From Chrysopilus asiliformis (Eukaryota > Arthropoda > Insecta > Diptera > Rhagionidae), in contig OZ035960.1 of NCBI GenBank assembly GCA_964034945.1, positions 107,975,933-108,039,932 of the forward strand: a DNA stretch of 64,000 nt, written 5' to 3'. Made by a program: the position numbers and the translations under genes. The notes under the pieces were generated by a model, which was given only the letters and a program-made list of their open reading frames with translations, was not told the DNA's origin and did no database searches. Below, piece by piece: positions 41,629 through 54,028 of this stretch (position 1 is its first letter; each line of letters opens with the position of its first letter).

Positions 41629-42206
41629 GATGACGGACAGATAGAGGGACAGACAAACGGACAGACAGACGGACAGACAAACGAACAGACAGACGGACAG
41701 ACAGACGGACAGACAGACGGACAGACAGACGGACAGACAGACGGACAGACAGACGGACAGACAGACGGACAGACAGACGGACAGACAGACGGACAGACAG
41801 ACGGACAGACAGACGGACAGACAGACGGACAGACAGACGGACAGACAGACGGACAGACAGACGGACAGACAGACGGACAGACAGACGGACAGACAGACGG
41901 ACAGACAGACGGACAGACAGACGGACAGACAGACGGACAGACAGACGGACAGACAGACGGACAAACGGATAGACAGACGGACAGACAGACGGACAGACAG
42001 AGGGACAGACAGACGGACAGACAGACGGACAGACAGACGGACAGACAGACGGACAAACAGATGGACAGACAGACGGACAGACAGAGGGACAGACAGAGGG
42101 ACAGACAGACGGACAGACAGACGGACAGACAGACGGACAAACAGATGAACAGACAGACAGACAGACGGACAGACAGACGGACAGATAGACGGACAGACAG
42201 ACGGAA
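41629..42206. repeat. 12-bp minisatellite (GGACAGACAGAC)n, ~570 bp
   Basis: The array is uniform from about 41688 to 41960. From about 41960 to 42200 it is mixed with variants such as GGGACAGACAGA and GGACAAACAGATGG. A few variants occur at the left edge too. The 12-bp period makes several frames open on both strands for over 200 codons, which are not genes. The left flank CAAAATTTCACGTCTCTAGC is the usual flank of this microsatellite in the dispersed family. Confidence 0.95.
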
Positions 42207-42466
42207 CAGCTTTTTTACACAAATCGAACAACAAATATGCTTTCCCGACACACGTCAGTTTTAAATTTACTCCAATGATTCATTTATCCCCTTAAAAGGC
42301 CTTTTTTTAATCGGGGAATTTTCAGTAATTTTAATTTTTGTTTTTATTAAATTATTTTCTCGAATAGCAATTTAAAAAAATTGGCTCTATTCAGAGTTTT
42401 CAATGCAGACCGAAAGGTATATATAAAATTTCAAATGTTAAAACAATGTTTTTTTTCTTTTTACAG

Positions 42467-42892
42467 ATAAAAATGTCTTCCCTGTCCGAAACTTCCAATT
42501 TCTGTGGCTATCAAAAATACATTGATAAGATAAAGTAAAATAATAAAAGGATAAACTTCGAAACGATAAAAAAAAATCAAACCGCACTACCTTTATTAAC
42601 TCCGTCGACTAAAAAATTAATTAAGATCGAAGTTAACAGTATTTCTACACATCAGGAAGAGGTGAAGAGGGGAAAAGGAGGTGGAATCAGCCTTTTAAAA
42701 TTCATTAATATTGAGGAAAAAAATCGGAAAAAGAAATAAAAGGAAAACTAGAAGATAAAAACCCATTAAAATTGGGAGTTTGTAAAAAAAGGACTGACCC
42801 TTTTTTTTAAAAACAAAACAAAACAAAACGAATTTTTATAAAAGGCGCAAAATTAAAAAAAGCAACAGCAAAAATTTTGTTGTGAAAAAAAG
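42467..42892 (+). other. Probable 5' untranslated part of the KChIP first coding exon, with an upstream ORF
   Basis: A strong 3' splice site (TTTTTTTTCTTTTTACAG, ending at 42466) is followed by an A-rich leader running to the ATG at 42893. An upstream frame of 21 codons starts at 42473 (AAAAATGTC) and stops at 42538, so it could lower translation. If this acceptor is used, at least one non-coding exon lies upstream. No promoter was identified. Confidence 0.45.
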
Positions 42893-43051
42893 ATGGCATC
42901 GCCACCAGATAGTCCCATCGAGGAGGTTGTTTATGAATTAGAACCTTCTTCACGTGTGCCTAAACCTATCCCGGTTGCCCTCGAGGATTTGTGCCGACAG
43001 ACGAAATTTACTCGACAGGAGATTCGGGTTATGTACCGCGGATTCAAAACG
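42893..43051 (+). CDS. KCNIP: First coding exon of a Kv channel-interacting protein (KChIP-like calcium sensor)
   Basis: It has 53 codons, from ATG in context AAAAAAGATGG to ...TTCAAAACG|GTAAGT, a consensus donor in phase 0. The peptide segment PVALEDLCRQTKFTRQEIRV followed by MYRGFK is the first-helix region that precedes EF-hand 1 in KChIP/neuronal calcium sensor proteins. The variable N-terminus is acidic and proline-rich, with no N-terminal myristoylation glycine. KChIPs bind the N-terminus of Kv4 potassium channels and confer calcium-dependent modulation. The EF-hands lie in later exons, which I could not find to the right within this window. Beyond the donor the frame soon stops. Confidence 0.85.
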
Positions 43052-43735
43052 GTAAGTAATGTCAAACATGAATTTAAAATTTTTTTTTTTCGGTTAATAA
43101 CTTTGAGTTATATTTAGTGGATGCCATGACATCCAATCAAAGAATTTTTGATTATTTAATCCCAGCGATAAACCCTTCATATGTGCGAAGCATTTTTTAT
43201 CCACCTAACGGGCAAATGAGAAAAAATGTAATCTACGCAAAATTCTCATGTGGGTTCGAGGGTGTACCCAAAATATAACTTCCTTTTGACAATATTGCAC
43301 TGAATTTTTTATGAATTTTTAATATGAATTTTTCAATGAATTTTTTATTACGATTCGCGAAAATCAACAAAAGACGTCAAGAGATTATTCGGATTTATGT
43401 TGGGATAAGCGAAATTTTGCAAAGAATTTTGAATGGCAAATGATTGGAATTTAAATTTTTAAAATATTCCTTGGTGAGTTTTTAAAGGGCGAATATTCTT
43501 GTGATCTACAGTTAACTGGAATTTGGATTAGAAACGTTCGAAATGATTAGAATTAATTAAAAGGGTTTAAATCACATCAATATTGTAAAAAAGTGGGTTT
43601 TTTTTGTGACCGGATTTCTCACAAAGTACTGAACCGATTTTTGAGTTCTATTTTGGTGACTTTCAGTGACCGATGACTAGTCATAACTTGGTCACAACAT
43701 TTCCATATTTTCACGGTATAATTACCCCTGCTTTA
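43052..43735. other. Start of the putative KChIP intron, no other gene seen
   Basis: It begins GTAAGTAATG. AT-rich sequence without recognisable coding content follows. If the gene continues rightward, the rest of the window is within this intron. Confidence 0.5.
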
Positions 43736-43835
43736 TCCCAAGTAATCAAATAGGGCGTAAAGTGGTCGTGGCGACCATAAAGATTCGATGTTAAAGTCGC
43801 CACGACCACTTTACGCCCTATTTGGTTACTTGGGA
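43736..43835. mobile_element. 100-bp foldback MITE (CCCAAG family), flanked by TA
   Basis: TCCCAAGTAATCAAATAGGG is paired with CCCTATTTGGTTACTTGGGA at the right. The arms continue through CGTAAAGTGGTCGTGGCGAC, leaving a loop of about 22 nt. TA lies on both sides. It shares ends and core with 10289-10386. Confidence 0.85.
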
Positions 43836-43839
43836 TATC

Positions 43840-44334
43840 TCTCCCAATGGAAGACATATAGAATGGCACTAAAGTGGCAAATGGAGTTTTGGAAATATGT
43901 ACGTGAAACCAATTATTTATTTCAATATCTGAACTAAATATCTTGTGAAAGACTGTTGGAGTCACTCAAAAGCAATTTGAAAAAAAGCAAATGTCTATAA
44001 AAACTACAAACATTTTTGGCAAACAATCAAATTGTGAAAGAAAAATTTACTGGCTATCAGCGGATGAAGTAAAAAATCGATAACTCACAGGATAAAGACA
44101 TCTACGTGAAAGAGATCGAACTAAACTTACTTACGAGTATGTTATGTTAGTGCTGGCAAATATTACTTCCGGCAAAAGTAAACTAGACCAGGAAAGCTAA
44201 AGAATTCAAAACTTGACAAGTCCTGCAGATGAGAAACCAGAAGAGTATTTTCACATTTAGCCACTCTGAAATTTCCAGTAACTTTTTGTTATTTTTAGAT
44301 ATTTTTATACTCTATATGAGAATTATATAGAAGT
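43840..44334. other. Intron or intergenic DNA, no gene recognised
   Basis: AT-rich, with short frames only. Confidence 0.4.
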
Positions 44335-44960
44335 TAGATTTAGTATACCATTTGTAATGCATCAATCGTCGGACACAAAAATGAATTACACCAGGGTGTT
44401 TGGTATGACAAAAAATTCTGAATTCCGTAAGTCCATCTGTATATTTGTCCGTCTGTCTGTCCGTCTGTCTGTCCGTCTGTCTGTCCGTCTGTCTGTCCGT
44501 CTGTCTGTCCGTCTGTCTGTCCGTCTGTCTGTCCGTCTGTCTGTCCGTCTGTCTGTCCGTCTGTCTGTCCATCTGTCTGTCCGTCTGTCCGCCGATCCGT
44601 CTGTCTGTTTGCCCCTGAAAACCATAACTTTCGAAAGGATTGAGCTATCACAACTTTCGAAAGGATTGAGCTAGAGACGTGAAACTTTTTACAGTTGAAT
44701 TTCTCGTACATAGCTAGGCTAAGTAATCGAACGGGACAAATTGGACCGTTGCTTCTCCAACCCCCCCACCCCTTCATAGAAACGAAACAGTTTTTTGCAT
44801 TTTTCTCGAAAACGGTGAGTCATATTCAAAAATTTATGAAGGTAGAATGTGTTTAGAATAGGATTCTACATAACTTACTACATACAATTCTACATACATC
44901 AAAATCCAGTTATACAAATGGTTTTTTTAAATAAAACTTTTGTCTGTCATTTTATAGAGT
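44335..44960 (-). repeat. GACAG/tandem-core family copy with microsatellite
   Basis: It contains ACACAAAAATGAATTACACC, a GTCCGTCTGTCT array (44447-44613) and the sentence-like block CTTTCGAAAGGATTGAGCTA, which is present twice in tandem (about 44629 and 44655). One C-rich/TTTTTCTCGAAAACGGTGAG module and the terminal GTCTGTCATTTTATAGAGTA follow. The order is the same as in the 18.4-kb copy. Confidence 0.75.
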
Positions 44961-46690
44961 ATTTAAATATTTTAGCTGATGTCTCAAAAAAAATTACTGA
45001 AAAAAGATGTTTATGCAAACCTCCCCATTAGGATTTATAAGAATTTTAATAGACATTTCAATATATTTTAACTACAATACATTCTTAAAAGATTTGTTAT
45101 AACTTGCCTTTTTGTCGTTTGTCCGTTTACTTACTTCCGGCGCTACAACCCTTTTTTTCCGTATCTTAAACGGTTCTCGATATATTTGAAAAAAAATTAT
45201 TTTTTACTTAATTTTGCCGAAACTAAATATTGCAGAGGAAAGTTTTGTGTTAATCACAGCTGATATTTTCTTTATATCAACATCCACAACACCCAACTAG
45301 CAACATCTTCTTTGCCCGCTCAGCCGTACTACAAAATCAACTTATTGGGATGCGTCCGTATGCGTTTTCAATATGGACTAACTTCAAGTTTCATTCAAAT
45401 AATTCACATTTTTTGATCGTGGAAAAAATGGTTTTGATTTGCAATCAATGTCCTTCATAAAGGATATTGACTGGAAAAACATACAAAATATCTCCTCAAA
45501 GAAGACCATCATGGGTCAGGCAATCAAGTGCCATTTTTGTATTAAGGCGTAAATGGTAGAAATTCATATATGGTTTCTTTTTTTTATCCCTACGATATGA
45601 ATATGAAGGCGCATATTACGTCTGATGGTAGCCAAATTCTTTCAGTCTAAAGAAAACGAAACCATTTTCACAACTACCCTTTTTCATAACACTCTCTGCC
45701 CATAAATGGAAGTCGATAAGGATTTTGGGACTAAACATTTCATTTGACCAGGAGATAAAAAAAAAGCCAACAGAATTCCGCATTTCCGACCATATACGAA
45801 GATGAAGTTGAAGTGATGGTCAAATGGAAGTAGAGAAATAGCCAATTTTAGCCTCCATCAATACTCAACTCCGACTATTGGAACTCCAACTCCTTTCTTG
45901 TGCCTATCTAATGGCATCTAATACTGTTGAAAGTCAAATAAGCCGCAAAAATGTGAGAAAATCCACTGACCCAGATCTTTTTCGAAAGTTATGTACCAGA
46001 TTAACATCTCCCACGTGGGCTCGTATGGTATCATCTGCGGTTACTTTAAGGATTATGTTCATTTACGGCCTCTTTTTTTTGTGACTCGTACTCGCATGGA
46101 TAGAAAAGAATATATCACAGAACAGATACAGATGAATATCCTAACGTCTAGCAAGGACCGGCTTTTTGTGGTGCCTTTTTTAAGTTAGAGAAGCAAGCAC
46201 AATTCCTATAAATATTACACATACAAATCTCAAGGACATTGCACGATGATAAAGACATTGAGGGAGGACACGATATTGCGTTGCGTTGGGAAAGAAATCT
46301 TGATTTTCGTGGCAGTAAATTTCAACTTAGACTCTTGTTCTGTTATGCTTATTTATTTTGGGGTGATATCTGTACGATCCTGTAGGTTCTCGGTATCGTC
46401 TTTTTCTACTATTGCTAGGTTATCTTATGGCAATTTGTTGAGATATCTTCGGGGTTTTTTGATAACCTCGCAATATTTAATGGGAAGAATATTTAAACAA
46501 ATTGCCACATGTTAGACTCGTTGTTGGGATTTTTTTTGAAAAAAAAGTTCTTAAATGATTGCAATTTGAAAATATGACTGTTTTTCTAGCATATGGGAAA
46601 ATATTGTAAGTTAGCGCAGGCGTACATTACACTGCAATGGTAAGTATGTAAGATGATCCCAAAGGTGCAAACCCCTGTCAAAAACCCGGT
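44961..46690. other. Intron or intergenic DNA, no gene recognised
   Basis: Several open frames of 65-89 codons (45878-46515, +) overlap in different frames and have no recognisable motif. Composition around 45.3-46.5 kb is less AT-rich than its surroundings. It might hold decayed coding sequence but I cannot support a call. Confidence 0.35.
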
Positions 46691-46699
46691 ATTTTTCGT

Positions 46700-47960
46700 G
46701 ATAATCGCAAGAATAGGATTTTTTTTAAATAACGGTAAATTTCGATAATGGCTTGAGATACGGAGTTCTTGTAAAATTCAAAAATGTAGGAAATTTCATT
46801 GTCTCCAAGTTTTGTTATGAATAAAACTACTGAAAAACGCGTAGTTTCGGAGTGAATAACAAAAAATGTAATTGAGTTTTTTAAAAAGCCGCCATTTTGG
46901 TTACTTTCGGTTAACGTATTTCCACCAAAAATTGTTAGAATCGTCCTATTTCAGGACCAAACATCCCTATAAAATTTCATGGCTCTAGCTGCAGTAGTTT
47001 ATGCGAAATCGTATACACAGACTGACAGACAAGAAGCCATTTTTGTAATATGACTCCAATCGACTCGGGAGTGCTCGGGAAATGTTTCTTATGCAAAATT
47101 GAGAGGTCAACAATTTTCACTTTATTATACTTCGTATAAGAAACTAAAAATCAGCCGTTTTCGAGAAAATATTTGAAAAAAATTAATTTTTTACTTTCTT
47201 CTACGGAGTATAATAAAGTATTGTATTCATGAAAAATTTCGACCTCTTAATTTTGCCTAAAAAACATTTCCCGATCACTCCTGAGTCGATTGGAGTCATA
47301 TTAAAAAAAATGTCTTTCTGTCTGTCAGTCTGTCTGTCAGTCTGTCTGTCAGTCTGTCTGTCAGTCTGTCTGTCAGTCTGTCTGTCAGTCTGTCTGTCAG
47401 TCTGTCTGTCAGTCTGTCTGTCAGTCTGTCTGTCAGTCTGTCTGTCAGTCTGTCTGTCAGTCTGTCTGTCAGTCTGTGTACAAGATTTCTCAAAAACTAA
47501 TAGAGCTAGCGCCATGAAATTTTATAGGCATGTTGGGTCCTGAAATGGGACGATCCTATCAACTTTTGGTGGAAATCCGTTAACCGGAAGTATCCAAAAT
47601 GGCGGTTTTTCAAAAATCGCAATCTCGTTTTTCTCGATTTACTCCCAAACTACGCGTTTTTTAGTGGCCTTAAGTATGACAAAACTTGGAGAAAATAAAA
47701 TTTCCCACACTTTTGTCTTTAGCTATAACTCGATATCTCAACCTGTTATCGAGATAAACCGTTATTTCCAAAAAAAAACAGTTTTTTGCGATTATCTCGA
47801 AAACTAACGGGTTTTTGCAGTGAATTAATGAGAATTGCATTCTGCACAATTTTGTCTTTTACCGTTATCCGTTATCTTTTACCGTTATTGAGATATTTTC
47901 ATTAATATGTAAAAAATCATATTTTTGCGAATAATTTGCAAACTAACGGTTTTTCGACAA
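46700..47960. repeat. Two copies of the 'AAAAAGCCGCCATTTTGG' family head to head, with a GTCTGTCTGTCA array
   Basis: Left copy (about 46.7-47.13 kb): AAAAAGCCGCCATTTTGGTT, then CGACTCGGGAGTGCTCGGGA, then a TATTATACTTCGTATAAG end. Right copy (about 47.16-47.96 kb) is inverted: TACGGAGTATAATAAAGTAT, then CTGAGTCGATTGGAGTCATA, then a 12-bp GTCTGTCTGTCA array (47312-47477), then AAAATGGCGGTTTTTCAAAA. The array is inside the family, where other copies have only ACTGACAGACAA. Confidence 0.75.
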
Positions 47961-49780
47961 ATCAGTTAAAGGAATAATTAAAGATGTTAACATTTTCTAC
48001 ATTTTTGCCATTTACCGTAAATTGATATCTTTTACAGTTCTCAAGTTATCTCAAATTTTGTACGTTTTTGATATTTTTGAATAAACCAAGAATTTATTGG
48101 GAGGTCGTCTTAGGTTGACAACGCGACAGGGCTCTAGTGTAAATTGTACAGGGTCGTAGATTTTGTAGAAGAAAGTTTTGTGTTGACCACAACTGATATT
48201 TTTTCAAAATTTCCCGGAAATTATGCACTTTTGAGAAAAATCGCTTATGACCAATTTGAAAGAAAATAAAATTTCTTGCATTTTTTCCTTTAACGATATT
48301 TACGATTCTCGAGATATTTGAAAAAATATGTTTTTACGTAGTTTTTCCCTAACTAAACATTGCAGAGGAAAGTTTTGTGTTATTCACAACTGATATTTTT
48401 CAAATAGTGAAAGTTTACTTTTGCAAAATGTATTCAAACCAATTATACGAAGAGCATAAAAAATGCCTGGAAAAATTATTTTCCCATTTCTCACAGAACA
48501 ACTGAAAGACTCATAAAATATTTTTAGTACAAAATTCATTTTATTTCTTAGTTTTTTTTTTGCGAAACATTTTTATACTTCTTATTGCTTGCACCTCTCG
48601 AAGGCCGTCAGATCCATAAACTATTGGATTTCAAGGATGGAAAGTGGTGGATTTTCAAGAATTTATTTTCCACAAAACCAGGAGCAAAGTGTTAAAGTAG
48701 TAAACTTTATCCTGACGTCTTATCTGCAAGATAATTTCTGTACAAACGTATGAGGCCAGACAGACGATGGCGTAAAGTCCAAAAATAAAATAAGATGAAA
48801 AATGAATTCGAGAAGTGCGAAAATGTATGATGGGACGGAACCCTTTTCACCCGGTATTTCAAAACTGTATCCTTTAGTGGCATCATTGGTAAAAACTTTT
48901 ATCATAAATTTTCCTCGTTCGGCTTAGGGCTTACACACGGCGGGCAACACATCGGAGGAAAGGACTTGGCCCACTGTGCTATTTCTGTTTTCTTTTTTTT
49001 TTCATTCCTTCCATTGCCTGGTGAAAACTCTACATCGGACGTCAGCAGTCGACGTAATTTAGAGACAGAATAAGAGGAAAGTTTGATGGGAAATGGAAAA
49101 GTATTTTCTTACTTTTGTCGTTTATTTAACAAAAATTTCGCAACTATGTTACACATTTTAACCCCGCAGATATTTCAGTTATGCTCTGCGGCTTCTTAAC
49201 TAAACATTTTAACATTTTTGGATCAACTTTTCCTTGCTCCATCTTTCACTGCCTTATGGTATCGGTTTCCCCCCCCCCCCCCTTCCAGATCCTTGTCTCG
49301 GTTTAACTTGCAAGAATGAAAGTTTTCCCTCGCTGTGAATTGACTTCTCGTTGCTCGACATTCGTCGTCATCGTTATGTGAGAATTTTAATTTCCTACCA
49401 TCTTTTGTTGAATTTGACGGGAATTACACGAATTAGGGATGGAAGTTTTTAATAAACTTCAAGTAATTCGAAATTCGTAGAACAACTAAAAGTTGGATAA
49501 TTTCTTTAGCAAATTAAGATTTCCGAAAAACAATTTCAATTTCAATTCTAGTTTTATTGAAACAAGAAGATTTACATTTTAATGTGTGATCGTTGAGAAA
49601 TAAAATTACTCTTTTGGTATAAAAATTCAAAATAAATTATTCTGTTTGAAAAATGAAAAAAAAAATATTTGATGTGAACAGCGTATGACTTTCTTATACA
49701 AAATCTACGTATTTGCACAATTCACCCGACGAATAAAATATTAGTTTACAGAAAAATCTGAATTTTTATTTTACAAAATC
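47961..49780. other. AT-rich DNA with decayed repeat modules and a poly-C run
   Basis: AGAGGAAAGTTTTGTGTTA blocks (about 48,365; also 45.2 kb) recur from the neighbouring family. A run of 13-14 C lies near 49270. No gene is recognised. Confidence 0.4.
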
Positions 49781-50600
49781 TGAAAAATCTCGATTACGGT
49801 ATAATATATCGATTTACGGTAAAAGGCAAAAATGTAGAGAATTTCAATACCTTTAATTTTGCTGCCAACTGATTTTTTTTCGAAAAACCGTACGTTGCAA
49901 GCAATTCGCAAAAATATATTTTTCTAATTTTTAATGATAATATCTCGATAACGGTAAACGACATCGGATAACGGTAAAAAAAAACATTCTCTTTAATTCA
50001 TCTCGTACATTAAACCACAAAAAAAAAACTCGAGATAATTGCAAAAAAATTATTTTTTTAAAATAACGGTATATTTCGATAACGACTTGAGGTACGGAGT
50101 TCTAGTAAAAGGCAAAGATGTAGAAAATTTTATTGTCTCCAACTTTTGTTTTACATAAGACTACTAGAATACGCGTAGTTTCAGAGTAAATAACAAAAAA
50201 CGAAATTGTGATTTTTTAAAAAGCCGCGATTTTGGTTACTTCCGGTTAACGGATATCCATCAAAAGTGAAAACTGTTCATTTTTTTTTCTAAAAATAGGG
50301 TTCTATGGGACAATAACCACTACCGAATTCAAAAAACCTCATCAAAATCCCTTAAGGTTTCCTGGCAGAAGCCAATGTTGCCAAATTTTTGTTACACACA
50401 CACATACAGATATGTTGCGGAGTCATCGAACTGAATCGATGGATATATGTCCTGAAGACGTGCGGACCTTGTTATGATTTCGATTTTTGAAGTAATTTTA
50501 ATTCCTTTCTTATGTGTAAGGAAAGTAATATATGTAAGAAAGGTAATATATGTAAGAAAAGTAGTATATGTAAGAAATGTAATATATGTAATAAATATAA
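49780..50600. repeat. Dispersed repeat copies ending in an ~18-bp minisatellite
   Basis: Modules such as ATATCTCGATAACGGTAAAC and AAAAAGCCGCGATTTTGGTT belong to the 46.7-kb family. From about 50290 the 'TTCTATGGGACAATAACCAC' family takes over (also 58.75 kb). About five copies of a unit like GTAAGAAAGGTAATATAT follow (50511-50600). Confidence 0.65.
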
Positions 50601-51855
50601 AACTCTCTCTTTCGGCCCTACAACCAGTTCCCGGTCTTTACCTGCCGCAATGTCTCTCGCCAGAGGTCACCGTCGTGTGCCGACGTTCTCGAGTTTTCCA
50701 TCCCAATTCTTTCCGCGTTTAAATCTACTGACCATAGTCGCAGAGGGAGGTCGCGGATCATATCATAATTCTTAATTGCGGAAAAGGAGGTCATCTGGAA
50801 AATATGGTGAGAAATCACTGATTTAGAGTAATTTTTTTGCCGAATCGGATTTTTTGACAAAATGTGCAAAAACCTGGCAAAACAAATAGAAATAAAGTCA
50901 ATATTTTTAATGAGATCGGAAAGTTCTTGAAACATTTTAAAATTTTATTTTCCTAAAGGATTTATGACAAATTCCCCCTGAGTATTAAACTTTTCAGATA
51001 CTACTTCTTAGGAAGTCGAACCAGTTTAAAAATTTAAGAGAAAATTTATTTCATGTGGGGATAAATCATGTTTGAACGATTCCAATGCAAATGTTTCTCG
51101 ACACTCTCTACTGTCGCTTAAACTATTCGCATTTTAAAATTCTGTAAAGCCAAATCCCATTGTACGGTAAGTAAAATTTACCAATCCATCCAGAATCTCC
51201 TCCATAAATCCTAGAAATCCTGCAGCTGTTTTCGAACACAGGGTGGTCCAATATTTTCTATTCTCTCGGTCGCTTCTGATTTTCTCCTATATCGACGTTC
51301 ATCACGGGAGAATTTCACATGTCGTTGACACCAACGGACCAAGGAATCTTGAACGAAAACTAAAAGATGTCGTGAGTTACAATAGAGGAGGAGTTGGCAA
51401 GACGTTGAGTTGTGGTGGGGAAATTGAGAAGCAAAGAAACATCACAAATTCGTTTTGACTTTTTTTTTTACGAAAATCCATGTTTATCCAATTCTGTTCG
51501 TCCCGGGATATTTGTATCAATTCTTCTGTCAATATCATCAATTTTCAGGGAATGATTTCAGCTAACATTATACCCAAGTGGGAAGAGAAAAGAGGTGGTT
51601 TTTCGTTTTCAGTATAGTTTTTCTTTTTTAGTAGTTTTTCTTTTCTGATCCTTTCCGTTATAGTTGGCTTTGGTTTAAAGCAAAACAAAAATCTGAAACG
51701 CTATTTTTATCACATATCACAGAACCCCAGTGAACAAATTGATTGATTCATAAAAGTGTGTTGTCAAACATTTTTGAAAAAAATGACGGAAAAAAAATTT
51801 TTTTTTAAAGCTTTTATTAAATGGCAACTAAAATGAAAAGAAATATAATTTTTTT
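50601..51855. other. Intron or intergenic DNA, no gene recognised
   Basis: Short overlapping frames only. An open frame of 71 codons at 51243-51458 (+) has no recognisable motif. Confidence 0.35.
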
Positions 51856-51945
51856 GGCGCTGTGTATCAGAAAGAAAAACCGAGATAGACATTTATTTTA
51901 ATTTTTATGTTTTTATCTCACTTTTATTTCTGATACACAGTGCCC
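51856..51945. mobile_element. 90-bp foldback MITE (GGGCACTGTGTATCA family), copy 2
   Basis: The ends GGCGCTGTGTATCAGAAA and TTTCTGATACACAGTGCCC are flanked by T and A runs. Its length is identical to copy 1 at 13188-13277. Confidence 0.8.
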
Positions 51946-53209
51946 AAAACTTTTTTTACAATAAAAAAAACTTGAAAAAAAAATTATTTTATCCTTTTTA
52001 GTCATTTTGTATTTGGTTAGTAGGACTGAAAATAAAAATTATTTCTTTACGAATTTATGAATATTGGTCCAAGTCCTTTCATTTAAAAATGTGCAAACTT
52101 CAAAAAAAAGTAAAACTTTTAGATTTTCAGAAGAAAAAACCTTTAGTTTGCGGGGTTTAAGAGTTTCCCTGACGTTCTTTGGAAGTCAAAGTATTGAAAA
52201 CGCCATGCAAGGTTATATGCCAGTATTTTCCTATTTAATTCCTAATGTGTCGTAAAAGTGTGGAGGATATACCAGACTCCAAGTCAATATTTGCTACAAC
52301 CAGCAATGATTTTATTTACATAAAGCACAGCTGCTGTTTCAGAGAGCATATTGTGCCGCTTTTCGATTTTCATCGTCATCAGATCGCATGTTGGGAGAAA
52401 ATGATGCGAATTTCCCAGTTTCCGAATGACGCAGACGTTAAATGACGTGCGTAAGGTGACATTTGAAAAGATTCTCGATGTTTTGTTTGTTTTTTATTTT
52501 TTTTATTTATTTTTTTTTTCTTGAATCCCTAACACTTATTCCCAGTATTTTTTTTTTTAAATAGCGTCAATTGATGATGTTAATTGCTGGATGAGTATAA
52601 ATGGTACAAATGGTATTTATTTTGTTGTATTTTGCTTAGAAAAAAAGGGTTTTTTTTCACTTTCGTATAATCAACTTATTCACCAACGGTGTTTCACGAT
52701 TACATTTGATTCGGGTAATTTTCATTCCCGGTATTCGTTTTTAAAGTACGCAGGGATGAAACCTACCGAAAACATTATCCCATAATATTTTATTCCAACA
52801 GAAATCGCTTTTTTCCTGTTGGAAATAACCCCAAAAGACAAATAAACCTCCATTTAAATTACCATAAAAAATCCTTTCGAAACATATACACATTTTTTGC
52901 CTAAAAATGCCCTGAGCTGCTTATGTTGCACCTATTCATAATTTTTGTTGACCTTTCAGAAAAAAATCAAGTATGTTTTTAAGTGTCACTCTTCAAGTAT
53001 TCCACATGTCAGCAATTTATGAACATTTGGAATATCTCGTGAATGGCTAAACATATGAAATACAAACTCGTTTTTGCTTAGCTATCATTCTTCTAAGTGT
53101 AAGATTTTTAAGATAGTAAAGATTGGCAATCTTTCAAAAACACTTGAAATGAACACATAAAATGATCCACTGCTCCAAGAAAGACAATTAACTAATACCC
53201 GCCATGATG
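51946..53209. other. Intron or intergenic DNA, no gene recognised
   Basis: Two neighbouring frames (52064-52255 and 52245-52445, +) overlap by a few bases and look moderately protein-like. No motif is recognised and no splice context was found. Confidence 0.35.
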
Positions 53210-53395
53210 GGATTTAAAGAACATTTTTATTTCAAAAGAATCCATTTGTATGGGGGAGGTGGGCAAGAGTGGTCCGATGGGATTTGAGTATATGAAAGCG
53301 TTATTTGAAAGTATATTCTAAACACATTTTCCAACTATAAATTTTACGAGACCATACACCGTTTTCGAGAATATTGCAAAACACCACAGGCAACT
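53210..53395 (+). repeat. Fragment of the GACAG/tandem-core family
   Basis: It contains TCCATTTGTATGGGGGAGGT, GAGTGGTCCGATGGGATTTG and CACCGTTTTCGAGAATATTG. This is one module without a microsatellite. Confidence 0.6.
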
Positions 53396-53539
53396 CTCGA
53401 TTATTTGAACACACTTTTTTTTTAACTCCCAGTTATTTGAACCGACAATGTTTTTGTTCACTACTAAATATTTGGACTTATGTTCTATTATTTGAACTTT
53501 TATAAAATAAATGCCACCCAAAAAAAAGTCGGCGTAATT

Positions 53540-53690
53540 GCCTTTCTGCAGGAAAAATTAGTCTATGCTAGGCGCGCGTTCACCTGCGTTAGGAAAAGTA
53601 AAAATTTGTCAACCTGTGGCGGAAGAAATTCAAAAATTAAACCTGCGGCAAGTAAAGTAAGGCGTAAGGAGCTGCACGGGTTGACCTGAG
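53540..53690 (+). mobile_element. Decayed copy of the CACTCAG MITE
   Basis: GGCGCGCGTTCACCTGCGTT, GTCAACCTGTGGCGGAAGAA and GAGCTGCACGGGTTGACCTG align in order with the 272-bp family but with many substitutions. Only the left two thirds is recognisable. Confidence 0.7.
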
Positions 53691-53764
53691 ATAAGTATTT
53701 CGAGGTTGTAATGTCATGTAATGGATAACTCCATTTGCCTGCTACAGGCCAGAGTTGACTTATC

Positions 53765-53895
53765 AAAATTCGAAACAGAACGTCCTGTAACGTTATCCTT
53801 ACAAAAAAAAATGCCTTTTTCCAATTTTTTCTCATAAAAACTGGAATTTGGCGGTTTTCGGGGTCGCTGATCACAAATCTGGTGCTAGAATTTCA
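53765..53895. repeat. Single diverged 'GGATAACG' module
   Basis: CGTCCTGTAACGTTATCCTT then GGCGGTTTTCGGGGTCGCTG matches the order of the 37.9-kb and 12.5-kb modules. Confidence 0.5.
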
Positions 53896-54028
53896 AAATT
53901 CGAAACCGGAGGTTCTATAGGGCGCCATTTACATTTGACACTATATTGTGCGGATTTTATTCTGCGACACTCAATTGACGTTTCACAACCGTTTACACTA
54001 CGAAACAAAATCCGGAAATTTATTCCTA

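Noticed and set aside
41629..42206. CRISPR-like array
   Set aside because: The repeats are 12 bp, contiguous and without unique spacers, in a nuclear eukaryotic context.
41595..42264. Open frames of more than 200 codons on both strands (Cys-Leu-Ser, Thr-Asp-Gly-Gln and Pro-Ser-Val-Cys repeats)
   Set aside because: They are the 12-bp minisatellite read in its frames. A period divisible by three without stops is open in several frames at once.
44312..44777. Thr-Asp-Gly-Gln / Ser-Val-Arg-Leu repeat frames
   Set aside because: Same cause: the GTCTGTCTGTCC array at 44447-44613.
47201..47543. Cys-Leu-Ser-Val / Thr-Asp-Arg-Gln repeat frames of about 104 codons
   Set aside because: They are the GTCTGTCTGTCA array at 47312-47477. 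No non-repeat coding sequence is present.
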